A program made the translations under genes and the position numbers. The notes under the pieces were generated by a model. It was not told where the DNA came from and did no database searches. It worked only from the letters and a program-made list of their open reading frames with translations. DNA of 11,005 nucleotides, from positions 1 to 11,005 of the forward strand of contig CAJXXJ010000065.1 of assembly GCA_913062745.1 (NCBI GenBank), in the 5' to 3' direction. Source of the stretch: an uncultured Phaeodactylibacter sp. Its GTDB lineage: Bacteria; Bacteroidota; Bacteroidia; Chitinophagales; Saprospiraceae. Shown here piece after piece: positions 4,230 through 11,005 of the stretch. Within the stretch, counting starts at the first letter, position 1, and every line of letters begins with the position of its first letter.

Positions 4230-7127
4230 ATGAGGCATTGTTTAACTGTCATACTGACGGCAATCGTAGGATTCGCTTTTGCCCAAAATGGTACTATCCG
4301 CGGCACAGTAATCGACGATGCAAGCGGAGAAACGATCATTGGTGGTAATGTCACCGTACAAGGCACTTCCAAAGGAGCTGTAACTGACCTGGATGGCGCT
4401 TTTTCAATATCCATCGAGCCGGGTACCTATACGCTCACCATAAGCTACATCGGCTATCAGGCCCTAAACGTAGAAGAAGTAGAGGTTAAAGCAGACGAAG
4501 TAACTGTTCTTAACGATCTGCGCCTGGGCGAGGAATCGCTGGAACTGGAGCAGGTGGTTGTGAAAGCAAGGGCCATCCGCACCACAGAGGCTGCCCTGAT
4601 GACCATCAAGAAGAAGTCGCCGGCCATGCTCGATGGCATCTCTTCTTCCCGTATGCAACTGACCGGAGACGCTACTGCTGTGGAAGCAGCCAAGCGCGTG
4701 ACTGGTGTATCCATCGAAGGAGGCAAATACGTCTACGTGCGCGGACTGGGTGACCGGTATTCCAAAACAACGCTAAACGGCGTGGATATCCCCGGACTGG
4801 ACCCGGACCGGAACACCCTGCAGATGGATATCTTTCCGACCAACCTCATTGATAATATCGTTGTCAGCAAAAACTTTACAGCGGATATGCCGGCGGATTT
4901 CACCGGCGGCCTGCTCAATGTGGAAACTAAAGCATTTCCCGAAGAACGCATCTTCAATTTGTACGTCTCCACTGCTTACAACCCCAATATGCACCTCAAT
5001 CCGGATTTCCTGACCTACGATGGCGGAGACCGCGACTTCCTGGGCTTTGACGATGGTGCCCGTGAGCTGCCGCAGCGCGCCAGGGAGATGAACATCCCCA
5101 CTCCTATCAGTGGCGCTTCGGATCAGGAGGTCAATGATTTTGTGCAATCCTTCAACCCCGAACTTGGGGCACAGCGGCAGCAGAGCTTCCTGGACTTCAG
5201 CGCCGGTATTTCCCTGGGCGATCAGCTCAGCGTAGGCAAAAACAAAGAAGACTATGGCAGCAGCAACAAGCTGGGCTATATTTTCTCCCTTTCCTACAAA
5301 TCTGACTATACCTTCTATGATGATGTAACTTACGCAGAATACCAGCGGTCTTCCAACCCTGAAGTCTACGACCTCGTATATGCGAATATACAGGAAGGCC
5401 AGGTAGGAGAGCGCAGTTTCCTGCTGGGCGGCCTGGCGGGATTGGCTTACAAGACCCAATATTCCAAGTACCGCCTGACTGCTATGCACCTGCAAAACGG
5501 TGTTAGCCGGGCGGGCCGTTTTGATATTGATGATAATGGTGAGGCCGTGGGCCGTTCTGGTTACTTTGCTTCTTCCGACAACCTGGAATACAACGAGCGC
5601 TCACTGACTAATGTACTGCTGAATGGTACGCACGTACTGGGCGAATCCGGCTGGGAAATCGACTGGCGCCTGTCCCCGACCTTCTCCAGCTCCGATGACC
5701 CGGATGTGCGTAAAACAGCGTTTACAGAAACACTGGTGGATACTTCCTTCATCGCTGGTGCCGGCGGCAACCCTTCTCGTATCTGGCGGGAGCTCGATGA
5801 GGTCAACGCTGTTGCGAAAATTGACCTGACTAAGGAATACAAATTTGCCGGAGAGCCTGCGAAATTAAAGTTTGGCGCTATCCATACTTACAAGCAGCGG
5901 GATTACGAAATCCTTTTCTTCGATGTGCAGTTCTTCGGTAACCAGGATTGGCCAAATCCGGACCCGAGTGTTGTGCTTGACCGGGAAAACATCTTCCCGA
6001 ATGGCAACAATATCTACTACCAGTCTGGTAACCCAAACCCCAACCCGAACGCCTATTCTTCCAACGTGAACAATACCGGCGTGTATGTCTCCAATGAATT
6101 CAACCCGCTGCCCAGCCTGAAGGCGATCCTTGGGCTGCGCGCGGAGAATTATGTGCAGCGCCATACCGGCCGGGATCAGGCCTGGGCATCCGGAGACTTC
6201 GAGAATGGGAATAACCTGGATAATGAGATCGTGCTCGACGCACTCGACCTTTTCCCTTCCGCTAACCTGATCTACTCGCTGACTCCGGAGCAAAACTTCC
6301 GGGCGGCTTACTCCCGTACCATCGCCCGTCCTTCTTTTAAGGAGCTGTCTTTTGCTCAGATTCTTGATCCGGTTACCAACCGTATCTTCAACGGTGCGCT
6401 GTTTGAGTACTCTGACTGGAACGGCAACCTGACGGAAACACGCATCAACAACTTTGACCTGCGCTGGGAACTCTTCATGCCGCGCGGCCAGCTGATTTCT
6501 GTAAGTGCTTTCTACAAGCAGTTTGATAACCCGATCGAACTGGTGCGTATTCCGGAGCAGCAAACCACTACGGAATTCCAGCCTCGGAACGTGGGTACCG
6601 GCCGCCTTTTTGGTGTGGAGTTTGAGTTTAGAAAATCACTCGATTTCATCAGCCCGGCCCTGGAGAACTTCCAGGCGAGCGGTAACCTGACACTGACGGA
6701 ATCGCAGATTGACATGACGGCTACAGAGTTTAACGCGCGTAAGAACTTTGAGCGCGAAGGCCAAAATATCGATGATACGCGGGAAATGGCCGGCCAGGCC
6801 CCCTACGTCATTAACGCAGGGATTACCTACAGCAACTTTGAGAAAGGCTGGGATGCTGGCCTTTTCTACAATGTGAAAGGGGAGACCCTGGAAATTGTCG
6901 GGGTAGGCCTCTACTCAGACGTATTCTTCCAGCCTTTCCACAGCCTGAACTTCAGCCTCAACAAAAAGCTGGGAGAAGACCAGCGTACTCAGATCGACCT
7001 GAGGGTATCCAATATCCTCAACGACCGGGTGGAAAGCTTCTTCCAGTCCTTCGAGGCGGAACCGGAGATTTTCAACAGCATCAATCCGGGGGTTACAGTA
7101 GGCCTTGGGCTGAGCCACCGGTTCTAA
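4230..7127 (+). CDS. TonB-dependent outer-membrane receptor
   Basis: A 965-residue outer-membrane receptor that should import a ligand using energy passed from the inner membrane by TonB-ExbB-ExbD. The signal peptide is MRHCLTVILTAIVGFAFA|Q. Residues 20-100 form a carboxypeptidase-regulatory-like beta domain (TIRGTVIDDASGETIIGGNV, then TDLDGAFSISIEPGTYTL). LELEQVVVKA at about 104-113 is in the position of a TonB box. The plug spans about 115-240, with YVRGLGDRYSKTTLNGVDIP, then DIFPTNLIDNIVV and ADFTGGLLNVETK. The rest is a 22-strand-type beta-barrel ending in Phe (GLGLSHRF), as expected for Bam-assembled proteins. It lacks an N-terminal STN domain, so it is not a classic FecA-type transducer, and its lipoprotein partner is not SusD-like. 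The start is the first ATG, which gives a clean signal peptide; the leader is AT-rich without Shine-Dalgarno. The ligand is unknown. Confidence 0.93.
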   Translation: MRHCLTVILTAIVGFAFAQNGTIRGTVIDDASGETIIGGNVTVQGTSKGAVTDLDGAFSISIEPGTYTLTISYIGYQALNVEEVEVKADEVTVLNDLRLGEESLELEQVVVKARAIRTTEAALMTIKKKSPAMLDGISSSRMQLTGDATAVEAAKRVTGVSIEGGKYVYVRGLGDRYSKTTLNGVDIPGLDPDRNTLQMDIFPTNLIDNIVVSKNFTADMPADFTGGLLNVETKAFPEERIFNLYVSTAYNPNMHLNPDFLTYDGGDRDFLGFDDGARELPQRAREMNIPTPISGASDQEVNDFVQSFNPELGAQRQQSFLDFSAGISLGDQLSVGKNKEDYGSSNKLGYIFSLSYKSDYTFYDDVTYAEYQRSSNPEVYDLVYANIQEGQVGERSFLLGGLAGLAYKTQYSKYRLTAMHLQNGVSRAGRFDIDDNGEAVGRSGYFASSDNLEYNERSLTNVLLNGTHVLGESGWEIDWRLSPTFSSSDDPDVRKTAFTETLVDTSFIAGAGGNPSRIWRELDEVNAVAKIDLTKEYKFAGEPAKLKFGAIHTYKQRDYEILFFDVQFFGNQDWPNPDPSVVLDRENIFPNGNNIYYQSGNPNPNPNAYSSNVNNTGVYVSNEFNPLPSLKAILGLRAENYVQRHTGRDQAWASGDFENGNNLDNEIVLDALDLFPSANLIYSLTPEQNFRAAYSRTIARPSFKELSFAQILDPVTNRIFNGALFEYSDWNGNLTETRINNFDLRWELFMPRGQLISVSAFYKQFDNPIELVRIPEQQTTTEFQPRNVGTGRLFGVEFEFRKSLDFISPALENFQASGNLTLTESQIDMTATEFNARKNFEREGQNIDDTREMAGQAPYVINAGITYSNFEKGWDAGLFYNVKGETLEIVGVGLYSDVFFQPFHSLNFSLNKKLGEDQRTQIDLRVSNILNDRVESFFQSFEAEPEIFNSINPGVTVGLGLSHRF

Positions 7128-7155
7128 ACTGAACTTGTTGGTCAATGTATTATTC

Positions 7156-7190
7156 CAACCCTCTTGCCGGTATGTCCGGCAAGAGGGTTG
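7156..7190. terminator. Bidirectional terminator between convergent genes
   Basis: A perfect 15-base-pair stem (7156-7170 and 7176-7190, core CCCTCTTGCCGG/CCGGCAAGAGGG) closes the loop TATGT. It lies between the receptor stop (7127) and the stop of the convergent protease gene (7196), so it can serve both. Flanking T-runs are short on both strands. The loop sequence is shared with the hairpin at 4158-4197. Confidence 0.75.
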
Positions 7191-7195
7191 TTGCA

Positions 7196-8098
7196 TTAGG
7201 GGAGGAGGTGGAGCGTACTGTTGGGGTAATCAATGACGAGCCGGTAGTTCCGGAAAAAGGAATATCCAAGGATTCCGTCTATCTGTAGCCCGGTGACGGT
7301 TTGCAGCTGTTGCAGATTAGCCAGCAGGAACGGGGCAGCGGGTAAAGTAAGCGGGCCCAGTTGCAATTGATCGATCTCGCCGGTTGTCACCAGCTCTTTA
7401 GCCTGGTCGAGCCCTTGCAGCCGGGCAGTACCGGTAGGCAAAAACGCCGCACTCGTCTCTAACCGTGTATCCAGAATATTGTCGCGGGTGCCCAAGTCTA
7501 CAATAAAGCGTACACGCTCGCCGCCAATAACTCCCTCTACGATCGGTAAGTCCTGCTCAATCGACAGTAACAATTGATGCCCCGCGGCTGCAGGCCACTG
7601 CGTCTGCCGGCGAAGGAAGAAGCGGCTTTCCGCGAAGTCAATAAAAATACAGAAGTCCCGCAAAATGCTGTGCCCGATCATTCCCAGTATGGGCTTGCCT
7701 ACAGCCTTCTCAAGATGGCTAAGGTCTACCGCATAGGCATCAAGCTGCCTGCCCTGATATCCGGGTAGCTGCAGCCGATCTACTACTACCGGCTCAGCAG
7801 CAAAGGAATTGCTGATGCTGTAAGCTTTACCTTCCCCCGCCGGCTGCGGCGTGCGGTTGACGATAAGGCTGGGGGCACCGGTATCTACGATAAACAAGCC
7901 GGTATCTGCATTCATCACGGCCTGTACCAGTAGTTTGCCGGCTCTGATTTGCAGAGGGACTTCTTCAAAGCCAATCGGGCTGCGGTAGGGGCTTTGCAAT
8001 TGAGCGGGCTCGCTGGGCAGAAAAGCAAAAGAAGCCTGGGGGATGGCTGTTGTTTGAAAAAGCAGGGCCGTTGTCATCATAATAATCCATCTCTTCAT
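7196..8098 (-). CDS. Exported retropepsin-like aspartyl protease, two lobes
   Basis: A 300-residue protein from ATG 8098-8096. A GTG six bases upstream (8104) would add only two residues, so ATG is preferred. Residues 1-25 (MKRWIIMMTTALLFQTTAIP, then QASFA) are a signal peptide, placing it in the periplasm or envelope. It has two related lobes of the retropepsin (clan AA) type. Lobe 1 carries the catalytic motif FIVDTGAPSLIVN with DTG at 72-74, and ends with ILGMIGHSILRDFCIFID. Lobe 2 has the matching FIVDLGTRDNILD with DLG at 201-203, and ends with IDGILGYSFFRNYRLVID. Lobe 2 keeps the Asp but has Leu for the usual Thr/Ser after it, which may alter activity or make the site asymmetric. Such proteins are expected to cleave or bind peptides in the envelope; the substrate is unknown. 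It converges on the receptor gene across a shared terminator and has a GC-rich leader of about 180 bases. Confidence 0.87.
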   Translation of the reverse strand: MKRWIIMMTTALLFQTTAIPQASFAFLPSEPAQLQSPYRSPIGFEEVPLQIRAGKLLVQAVMNADTGLFIVDTGAPSLIVNRTPQPAGEGKAYSISNSFAAEPVVVDRLQLPGYQGRQLDAYAVDLSHLEKAVGKPILGMIGHSILRDFCIFIDFAESRFFLRRQTQWPAAAGHQLLLSIEQDLPIVEGVIGGERVRFIVDLGTRDNILDTRLETSAAFLPTGTARLQGLDQAKELVTTGEIDQLQLGPLTLPAAPFLLANLQQLQTVTGLQIDGILGYSFFRNYRLVIDYPNSTLHLLP

Positions 8099-8113
8099 AA
8101 TCACGCGCTTTGT

Positions 8114-8167
8114 TCAGGTGTTGCTACTTGGTTTCGGCCTGGGGGTTGCCGAACTGCCTGGAATCAT
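8114..8167 (-). CDS. Possible 17-residue leader ORF
   Basis: It reads MIPGSSATPRPKPSSNT and then TGA. Its ATG overlaps the stop of the preceding 38-residue frame in an ATGA junction, and it ends 15 bases before the protease ATG. Its coding status is doubtful. It is listed because the ATGA junction and its closeness to the protease start would fit translational coupling. Confidence 0.15.
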   Translation of the reverse strand: MIPGSSATPRPKPSSNT

Positions 8168-8280
8168 CCTTGGCCGAAATCAGCCGCTATGGCTGGCGAT
8201 GCCCGGTCGGATGTGCTGCAGTCACTGCCTTTAGCCGCTGCTGTACCCAGGCAGCAGGCCAGGCTTACGTTCGTATCCAT
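8164..8280 (-). CDS. Possible 38-residue Cys-containing leader peptide
   Basis: An ATG at 8280-8278 opens a 38-residue frame starting MDTNVSLACCLGTAAAKGSD, then CSTSDRASPAIAADFGQG and TGA. It has three cysteines (positions 9, 10, 21). AGGTG directly precedes the ATG but is too close to be a normal ribosome-binding site. The start coincides with the switch from AT-rich to GC-rich sequence, just downstream on this strand of an inverted repeat. No family is recognised. It could be a leader peptide of the protease transcript or simply non-coding leader. Confidence 0.22.
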   Translation of the reverse strand: MDTNVSLACCLGTAAAKGSDCSTSDRASPAIAADFGQG

Positions 8281-8297
8281 CACCTATTCGTTAATTA

Positions 8298-8330
8298 AAT
8301 GTAAACTAAATAACATCATTTGTTTACATT
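8298..8330. promoter_or_regulatory. Inverted repeat AATGTAAAC-N15-GTTTACATT, candidate operator
   Basis: Two perfect 9-bp arms (8298-8306 and 8322-8330) are separated by 15 bases in an AT-rich divergent intergenic region. Arm centres are 24 bp apart, near two helical turns, as expected for a dimer or tetramer binding site. On the minus strand TAGTTTAC (8308-8301) is seven of eight to TAnnTTTG, so the repeat could overlap a promoter for the leader and protease. It might instead be an RNA hairpin. Confidence 0.35.
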
Positions 8331-8393
8331 GAGTTAACATTAAGCCGAAATAAAAAATTCCCGGCAGTGCCAATATTGCTGTATCCCCCGCAA

Positions 8394-8422
8394 TTGCTGC
8401 TATGCGCGATTTGTAATTTTTG
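8394..8422 (+). promoter_or_regulatory. Weak candidate promoter of the Spy-like gene
   Basis: TTG at 8394-8396 and TAATTTTTG at 8414-8422, with 17 bases between, approximate the Bacteroidota -33/-7 pattern TTG...TAnnTTTG. The -7 has one extra base compared with consensus. The implied leader is about 115 bases. Confidence 0.25.
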
Positions 8423-8543
8423 AGGTGCTGTAAGCCTCCGGGCGATCATGCTGATTTATCTCAAAGCGCAACGAACATCCCTCCCGCTCTGTCAGTTCAA
8501 ACGCCGAGAACCATTGAAAACAAAAAAAAGTAATCAATTGACT

Positions 8544-9536
8544 ATGAGGTATTTAATATTAACCTTAGCCCTTGCCCTCTTTGCCGCAAACTTCTCTTGT
8601 GCGCAGGATGGCGAAGTGACTGCTGAAGATTACGAGCAGTTGATCGAAAGTGCATTCGAAGTGGAATTCCGTAAGCTGGCAATTGAAACGCTGAACCTCG
8701 ACGAAGAACAGATTGAGGACTTCACTCCGCTCTATATGACCTATATGGAAGAAAAAGCGGAGCTGATGGAAGACCGCGAAGCGCTGATGAAAGAGCATAA
8801 AGATGAAATGTCTGAAAATCAGAGTGCAGAACAAGTCGATGACGAAACTGCTGACTTTGTAGAAAATTACTGGGAGATTGACATTGAAGAAATGGAAGTC
8901 GAAAAAGACTTTTTTGACCAGTTTGAAGATATCATGACTTATCAGAAAGCACTCCGCTTCTTCGAGTTGGAAAAAGGCTTCCGCGACCGTCTCGCACGTG
9001 CTATGATCGCAGAGTATGTACCTGTATTGATAGAGCTTGAGCCGGTATATGTAGCTTACGAACAACAGAAGCGCGACTACAGCAATTGGAAAACGATTAA
9101 TATAGATGGTGAAGTGGGTTTAGACCATAATTTCACCCACGATGGTCTTACCAAATTGCTCACCTATGCAGAAGCAATGGTACAGCATGAGGGTATCACC
9201 GTAATGAATTTCAACGAAAAGAAATCAAAGATCATTAAGCTTGCAGATGAGCTTCAGAAAAACTGGAAATCAGGAGAACACGCAGATAAAGCACGTGAGG
9301 CATTTATAATGACTGCTGGCCTGATGAAGGAAATTTATGAAGATGCTGATCTTGATATCAACCAAAAGATGGTCACTAAGCTGGAAGATGCAGCAAGCCG
9401 TATCAATGGCGAAGAACTGATGACCAACCAAAAAGAACACGTATATGCCTTCTTTGAGCGTGCCGAAATGCTACTGAACAGCATGGCAAATAAAGCCTCT
9501 ATGGCTGACTACGAAGGATATAGCATGAACGACTAA
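8544..9536 (+). CDS. Exported Spy/CpxP-like helical protein with extra C-terminal domain
   Basis: A 330-residue acidic, almost all-helical exported protein. The chosen start is ATG 8544, since MRYLILTLALALFAANFSCA is a clear signal peptide (cleavage likely before QDG). An in-frame ATG at 8448 would put 32 polar residues before it. Residues about 36-155 fit the Spy/CpxP-like fold found in small Bacteroidota envelope proteins encoded near ECF sigma genes. A first hairpin has LNLDEEQIEDFTPLYMTYME, charged helices follow, and the second motif is MTYQKALRFFELEKGFRDRL. Typical family members end near residue 150; here about 175 more residues follow, helical with no recognised motif. Family members act as periplasmic chaperones or stress sensors; that role here is inferred. 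Codon use is more AT-rich than in the lipoprotein gene. A strong terminator follows, so it is probably monocistronic. Confidence 0.65.
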   Translation: MRYLILTLALALFAANFSCAQDGEVTAEDYEQLIESAFEVEFRKLAIETLNLDEEQIEDFTPLYMTYMEEKAELMEDREALMKEHKDEMSENQSAEQVDDETADFVENYWEIDIEEMEVEKDFFDQFEDIMTYQKALRFFELEKGFRDRLARAMIAEYVPVLIELEPVYVAYEQQKRDYSNWKTINIDGEVGLDHNFTHDGLTKLLTYAEAMVQHEGITVMNFNEKKSKIIKLADELQKNWKSGEHADKAREAFIMTAGLMKEIYEDADLDINQKMVTKLEDAASRINGEELMTNQKEHVYAFFERAEMLLNSMANKASMADYEGYSMND

Positions 9537-9592
9537 TCGGTTATACACCGACACCACCAGACCTTTTGACTAAATAGAACCTCAGCAATCCG

Positions 9593-9631
9593 AATACTGC
9601 CTGTGATTAAGTTCCAGGCAGTATTTTTTTT
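9593..9631 (+). terminator. Intrinsic terminator of the Spy-like gene
   Basis: A perfect 11-base-pair stem, AATACTGCCTG (9593-9603) and CAGGCAGTATT (9615-9625), is followed by a run of eight T (9624-9631). This is the classic intrinsic terminator form on the plus strand. It also sits 14 bases past the stop of the convergent minus-strand gene, but lacks a T-run in that direction. Confidence 0.92.
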
Positions 9632-9644
9632 GCGTCAGTTCTTT

Positions 9645-11005
9645 TTACTGAATAACTACAGGGCGCGTAGCCTGCAGTATGCCGTTTTGGCTTAGCTGCA
9701 GAAAGTACAGGCCCGGTGCAGCACTCAGCTGCAGCTGCAGCTGTCCGGATTGGCCCTGCCAGGTTCTTATAACCTGCCCACCATTATTGACCAACTGTAT
9801 TTCCCACTGGCCTTGCGGCAATTGTACCCACAGCGGGCCCCGGGTAGGGTTAGGCCCAAGTTGGACTTCAATATCCGCAAATGCCGGCTGCTTGTCGTTT
9901 ACGGTTGTTTCTATTTCAAAATCCCATATACCCCTGCCGTAAGTACCGAAGCGGGCGACCTTTTCCTGCTCCAGGTATTCCACACTCCAGTAGGTCTGTG
10001 CCGGAGCACACTGCCCGGCCAAATCATACCAGCGCCCGGCCTCAGTAAAGTACACATAGGGCCCCGCTTCCGTTGCTGCAAAGTACATCGTCTCTGCTTC
10101 ATTAGACGCCAGGTCAAAGACCAGCGTGGAAGGCAGCCCCTGCGACATAGGGGTAAAGTTTTCTCCGCCATCTGTGCTTAGGTGTACCGCCGGGCCGGAG
10201 TATCCACTACCCGCCAGGATGACCCGCTCCGGATCAAATTTGGAAGTCAGGATAGCCTGCCCGTACAGATAGTGGCCATCCGGAATGAAATTTACCGATT
10301 GCTCCCAGCTGTCACCACCGTCCCGGGAGTAGAAAAAGCGGCCGTTGGTAGTCGCGCTGTACCAATATTCATGATTGGCAGCTGAGGCACCAATGGCCGA
10401 AAGAGCCCCGCCGGAAGCATCGTAAAAGTCAAAATCGCTTTGGGAGGGAACAATTGCTCCGCCCTGCCAGCTCAGTTTGACCAAATGAGAGCCGGTTCCG
10501 CCCTCTATGCTGCCTCCCGCCATGTATACGCCCCCTTCGTAAGCGTCCGGGCCGCTCACCACCGGCGGCAGCCACACGGACTCTTGTTCAGAATCCATAT
10601 CATAAGCAGCGGTGAGCGTGCCCTGTTTTGGGTTGGTGTACATCGTCACCCAACCGCCGGGGTATACGGTCCATAAATTCTCACCACCGTGGCTGAATGC
10701 AATATGCCCGTAATCTCCGGAAATCACCTGCTCGAAAAAAGCGATATCCTGATTGTCAAATTGGCCGCAGCGTTGAAAGCCCTGGTCCTGCGAGCCGGCG
10801 TACACAAAGCGCGGGTCGGTAGGGTCAGTGGCTACGCTGTAGTACTGGCTGACATTCAGAGTGGAGAGTCCAATATTTTCAGCGGTTTCCAGATTGTCGT
10901 AGGAGACAGAAAGCCCACCGTGGTTGCTGATAAGGAGGAAGGGCGTACCGTCCGCCATTTTAAACGCATCGAAGTGCATCATATCTGCGTGCAGGCTGCC
11001 CTCTA
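9645..11005 (-). CDS. T9SS-exported Asp-box beta-propeller protein, N-terminus beyond edge
   Basis: An open frame enters at the right edge and ends with TAA 9647-9645, giving about 452 visible residues. It begins EGSLHADMMHF and continues upstream. The HAD-x-x-H motif near the start, followed by LLISNHGGLSVSYD, is seen in sortilin/VPS10-like and BNR-repeat propellers. Numbering from the first visible Met (10982), two Asp-boxes are clear: FYSRDGGDSWEQ at about 217-228 and HLSTDGGENFTP at about 267-278. FGTYGRGIWDFEI at about 345-357 closes the propeller. Residues 375-445 form a type A T9SS sorting domain (LGPNPTRGPLWVQL, then GLYFLQLSQNG and ending RPVVIQ). The protein should cross the outer membrane through the type IX system and be attached to the surface or released. 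The Asp-boxes are structural, so enzymatic activity cannot be claimed. It is probably a large surface adhesin or glycan-related protein; no operon partner is visible. Confidence 0.88.
   Translation of the reverse strand, partial: EGSLHADMMHFDAFKMADGTPFLLISNHGGLSVSYDNLETAENIGLSTLNVSQYYSVATDPTDPRFVYAGSQDQGFQRCGQFDNQDIAFFEQVISGDYGHIAFSHGGENLWTVYPGGWVTMYTNPKQGTLTAAYDMDSEQESVWLPPVVSGPDAYEGGVYMAGGSIEGGTGSHLVKLSWQGGAIVPSQSDFDFYDASGGALSAIGASAANHEYWYSATTNGRFFYSRDGGDSWEQSVNFIPDGHYLYGQAILTSKFDPERVILAGSGYSGPAVHLSTDGGENFTPMSQGLPSTLVFDLASNEAETMYFAATEAGPYVYFTEAGRWYDLAGQCAPAQTYWSVEYLEQEKVARFGTYGRGIWDFEIETTVNDKQPAFADIEVQLGPNPTRGPLWVQLPQGQWEIQLVNNGGQVIRTWQGQSGQLQLQLSAAPGLYFLQLSQNGILQATRPVVIQ

Larger units (their letters stand above)
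8105..8543. other. Divergent intergenic region with structured leader
   Basis: Between the protease and Spy-like genes there is no long credible gene. The left part (8105-8280) is GC-rich and holds two tiny overlapping frames on the minus strand, plus an 8-bp inverted repeat (8132-8139 TTTCGGCC, 8172-8179 GGCCGAAA). The right part (8281-8350) turns sharply AT-rich and holds the inverted repeat AATGTAAAC/GTTTACATT, which looks like a promoter or operator zone for the minus strand. Positions 8394-8422 hold a possible promoter for the plus-strand gene. Confidence 0.5.

Noticed and set aside
4773..5495. A 240-codon minus-strand frame inside the receptor gene
   Set aside because: It lies wholly within the plug and barrel coding region of a clear TonB-dependent receptor and shows no recognisable protein features.
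7949..8332. Plus-strand frames of 62 and 127 codons in the intergenic region before the Spy-like gene
   Set aside because: They overlap the protease N-terminus or its leader, have no signal or domain, and end in AT-rich promoter-like DNA.
8448..8543. Upstream ATG extending the Spy-like protein by 32 residues
   Set aside because: The extension is polar and would bury the signal peptide that begins at the ATG at 8544; the DNA just before that ATG looks like an A-rich leader.
9727..9744. GCAGCTGCAGCTGCAGCTG tandem repeat
   Set aside because: It is simply alternating Gln-Leu codons (QLQLQL) in a beta-strand of the T9SS sorting domain, not a separate element.

Overview
The window looks like chromosomal DNA of a Bacteroidota member, most likely Saprospiria (Lewinella/Phaeodactylibacter-like). 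This is inferred from a C-terminal type IX secretion (T9SS) sorting domain, a TonB-dependent receptor whose N-terminus is a carboxypeptidase-regulatory-like domain, a lipoprotein with an acidic stretch right after the lipidated Cys, AT-rich leaders without Shine-Dalgarno sites, and TAnnTTTG-like promoter elements. No rRNA, tRNA, CRISPR array, insertion sequence or phage gene is visible.

Layout. Positions 1-318 (-) hold the start of a helical cytoplasmic protein that runs off the left edge. A small secreted Cys-containing protein (390-725, -) lies upstream of it. Next come an ECF sigma factor (1868-2449, -) and an overlapping TTG-started membrane protein (844-1875, -) that has the plan of an anti-sigma factor with a TonB-like periplasmic half. 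Divergent from this pair is a surface lipoprotein with a right-handed beta-helix (2600-4075, +), apparently tuned for high expression. It is followed by two hairpins and a 965-residue TonB-dependent receptor (4230-7127, +). A strong hairpin separates that receptor from a convergent retropepsin-like exported aspartyl protease (7196-8098, -), which has a structured leader containing two overlapping very small ORFs. Then come a Spy/CpxP-like exported helical protein (8544-9536, +) with a textbook terminator, and a convergent T9SS-exported Asp-box beta-propeller protein (9645-11005, -) that runs off the right edge.

How it may work together. The central unit, 844-7127, reads as a candidate surface signalling and uptake locus. 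The receptor and beta-helix lipoprotein would form an outer-membrane uptake or binding pair. The divergent sigma factor and its TonB-domain anti-sigma partner would link envelope state to transcription. Two TTAAC-N6-TTAAC direct repeats with an 11-bp period flank the sigma operon, one of them just upstream of the lipoprotein gene, so a response regulator may also act here. The substrate cannot be read from the sequence. The TonB-like anti-sigma factor, the non-SusD lipoprotein/receptor pair and the small-ORF leader are the parts most worth following.
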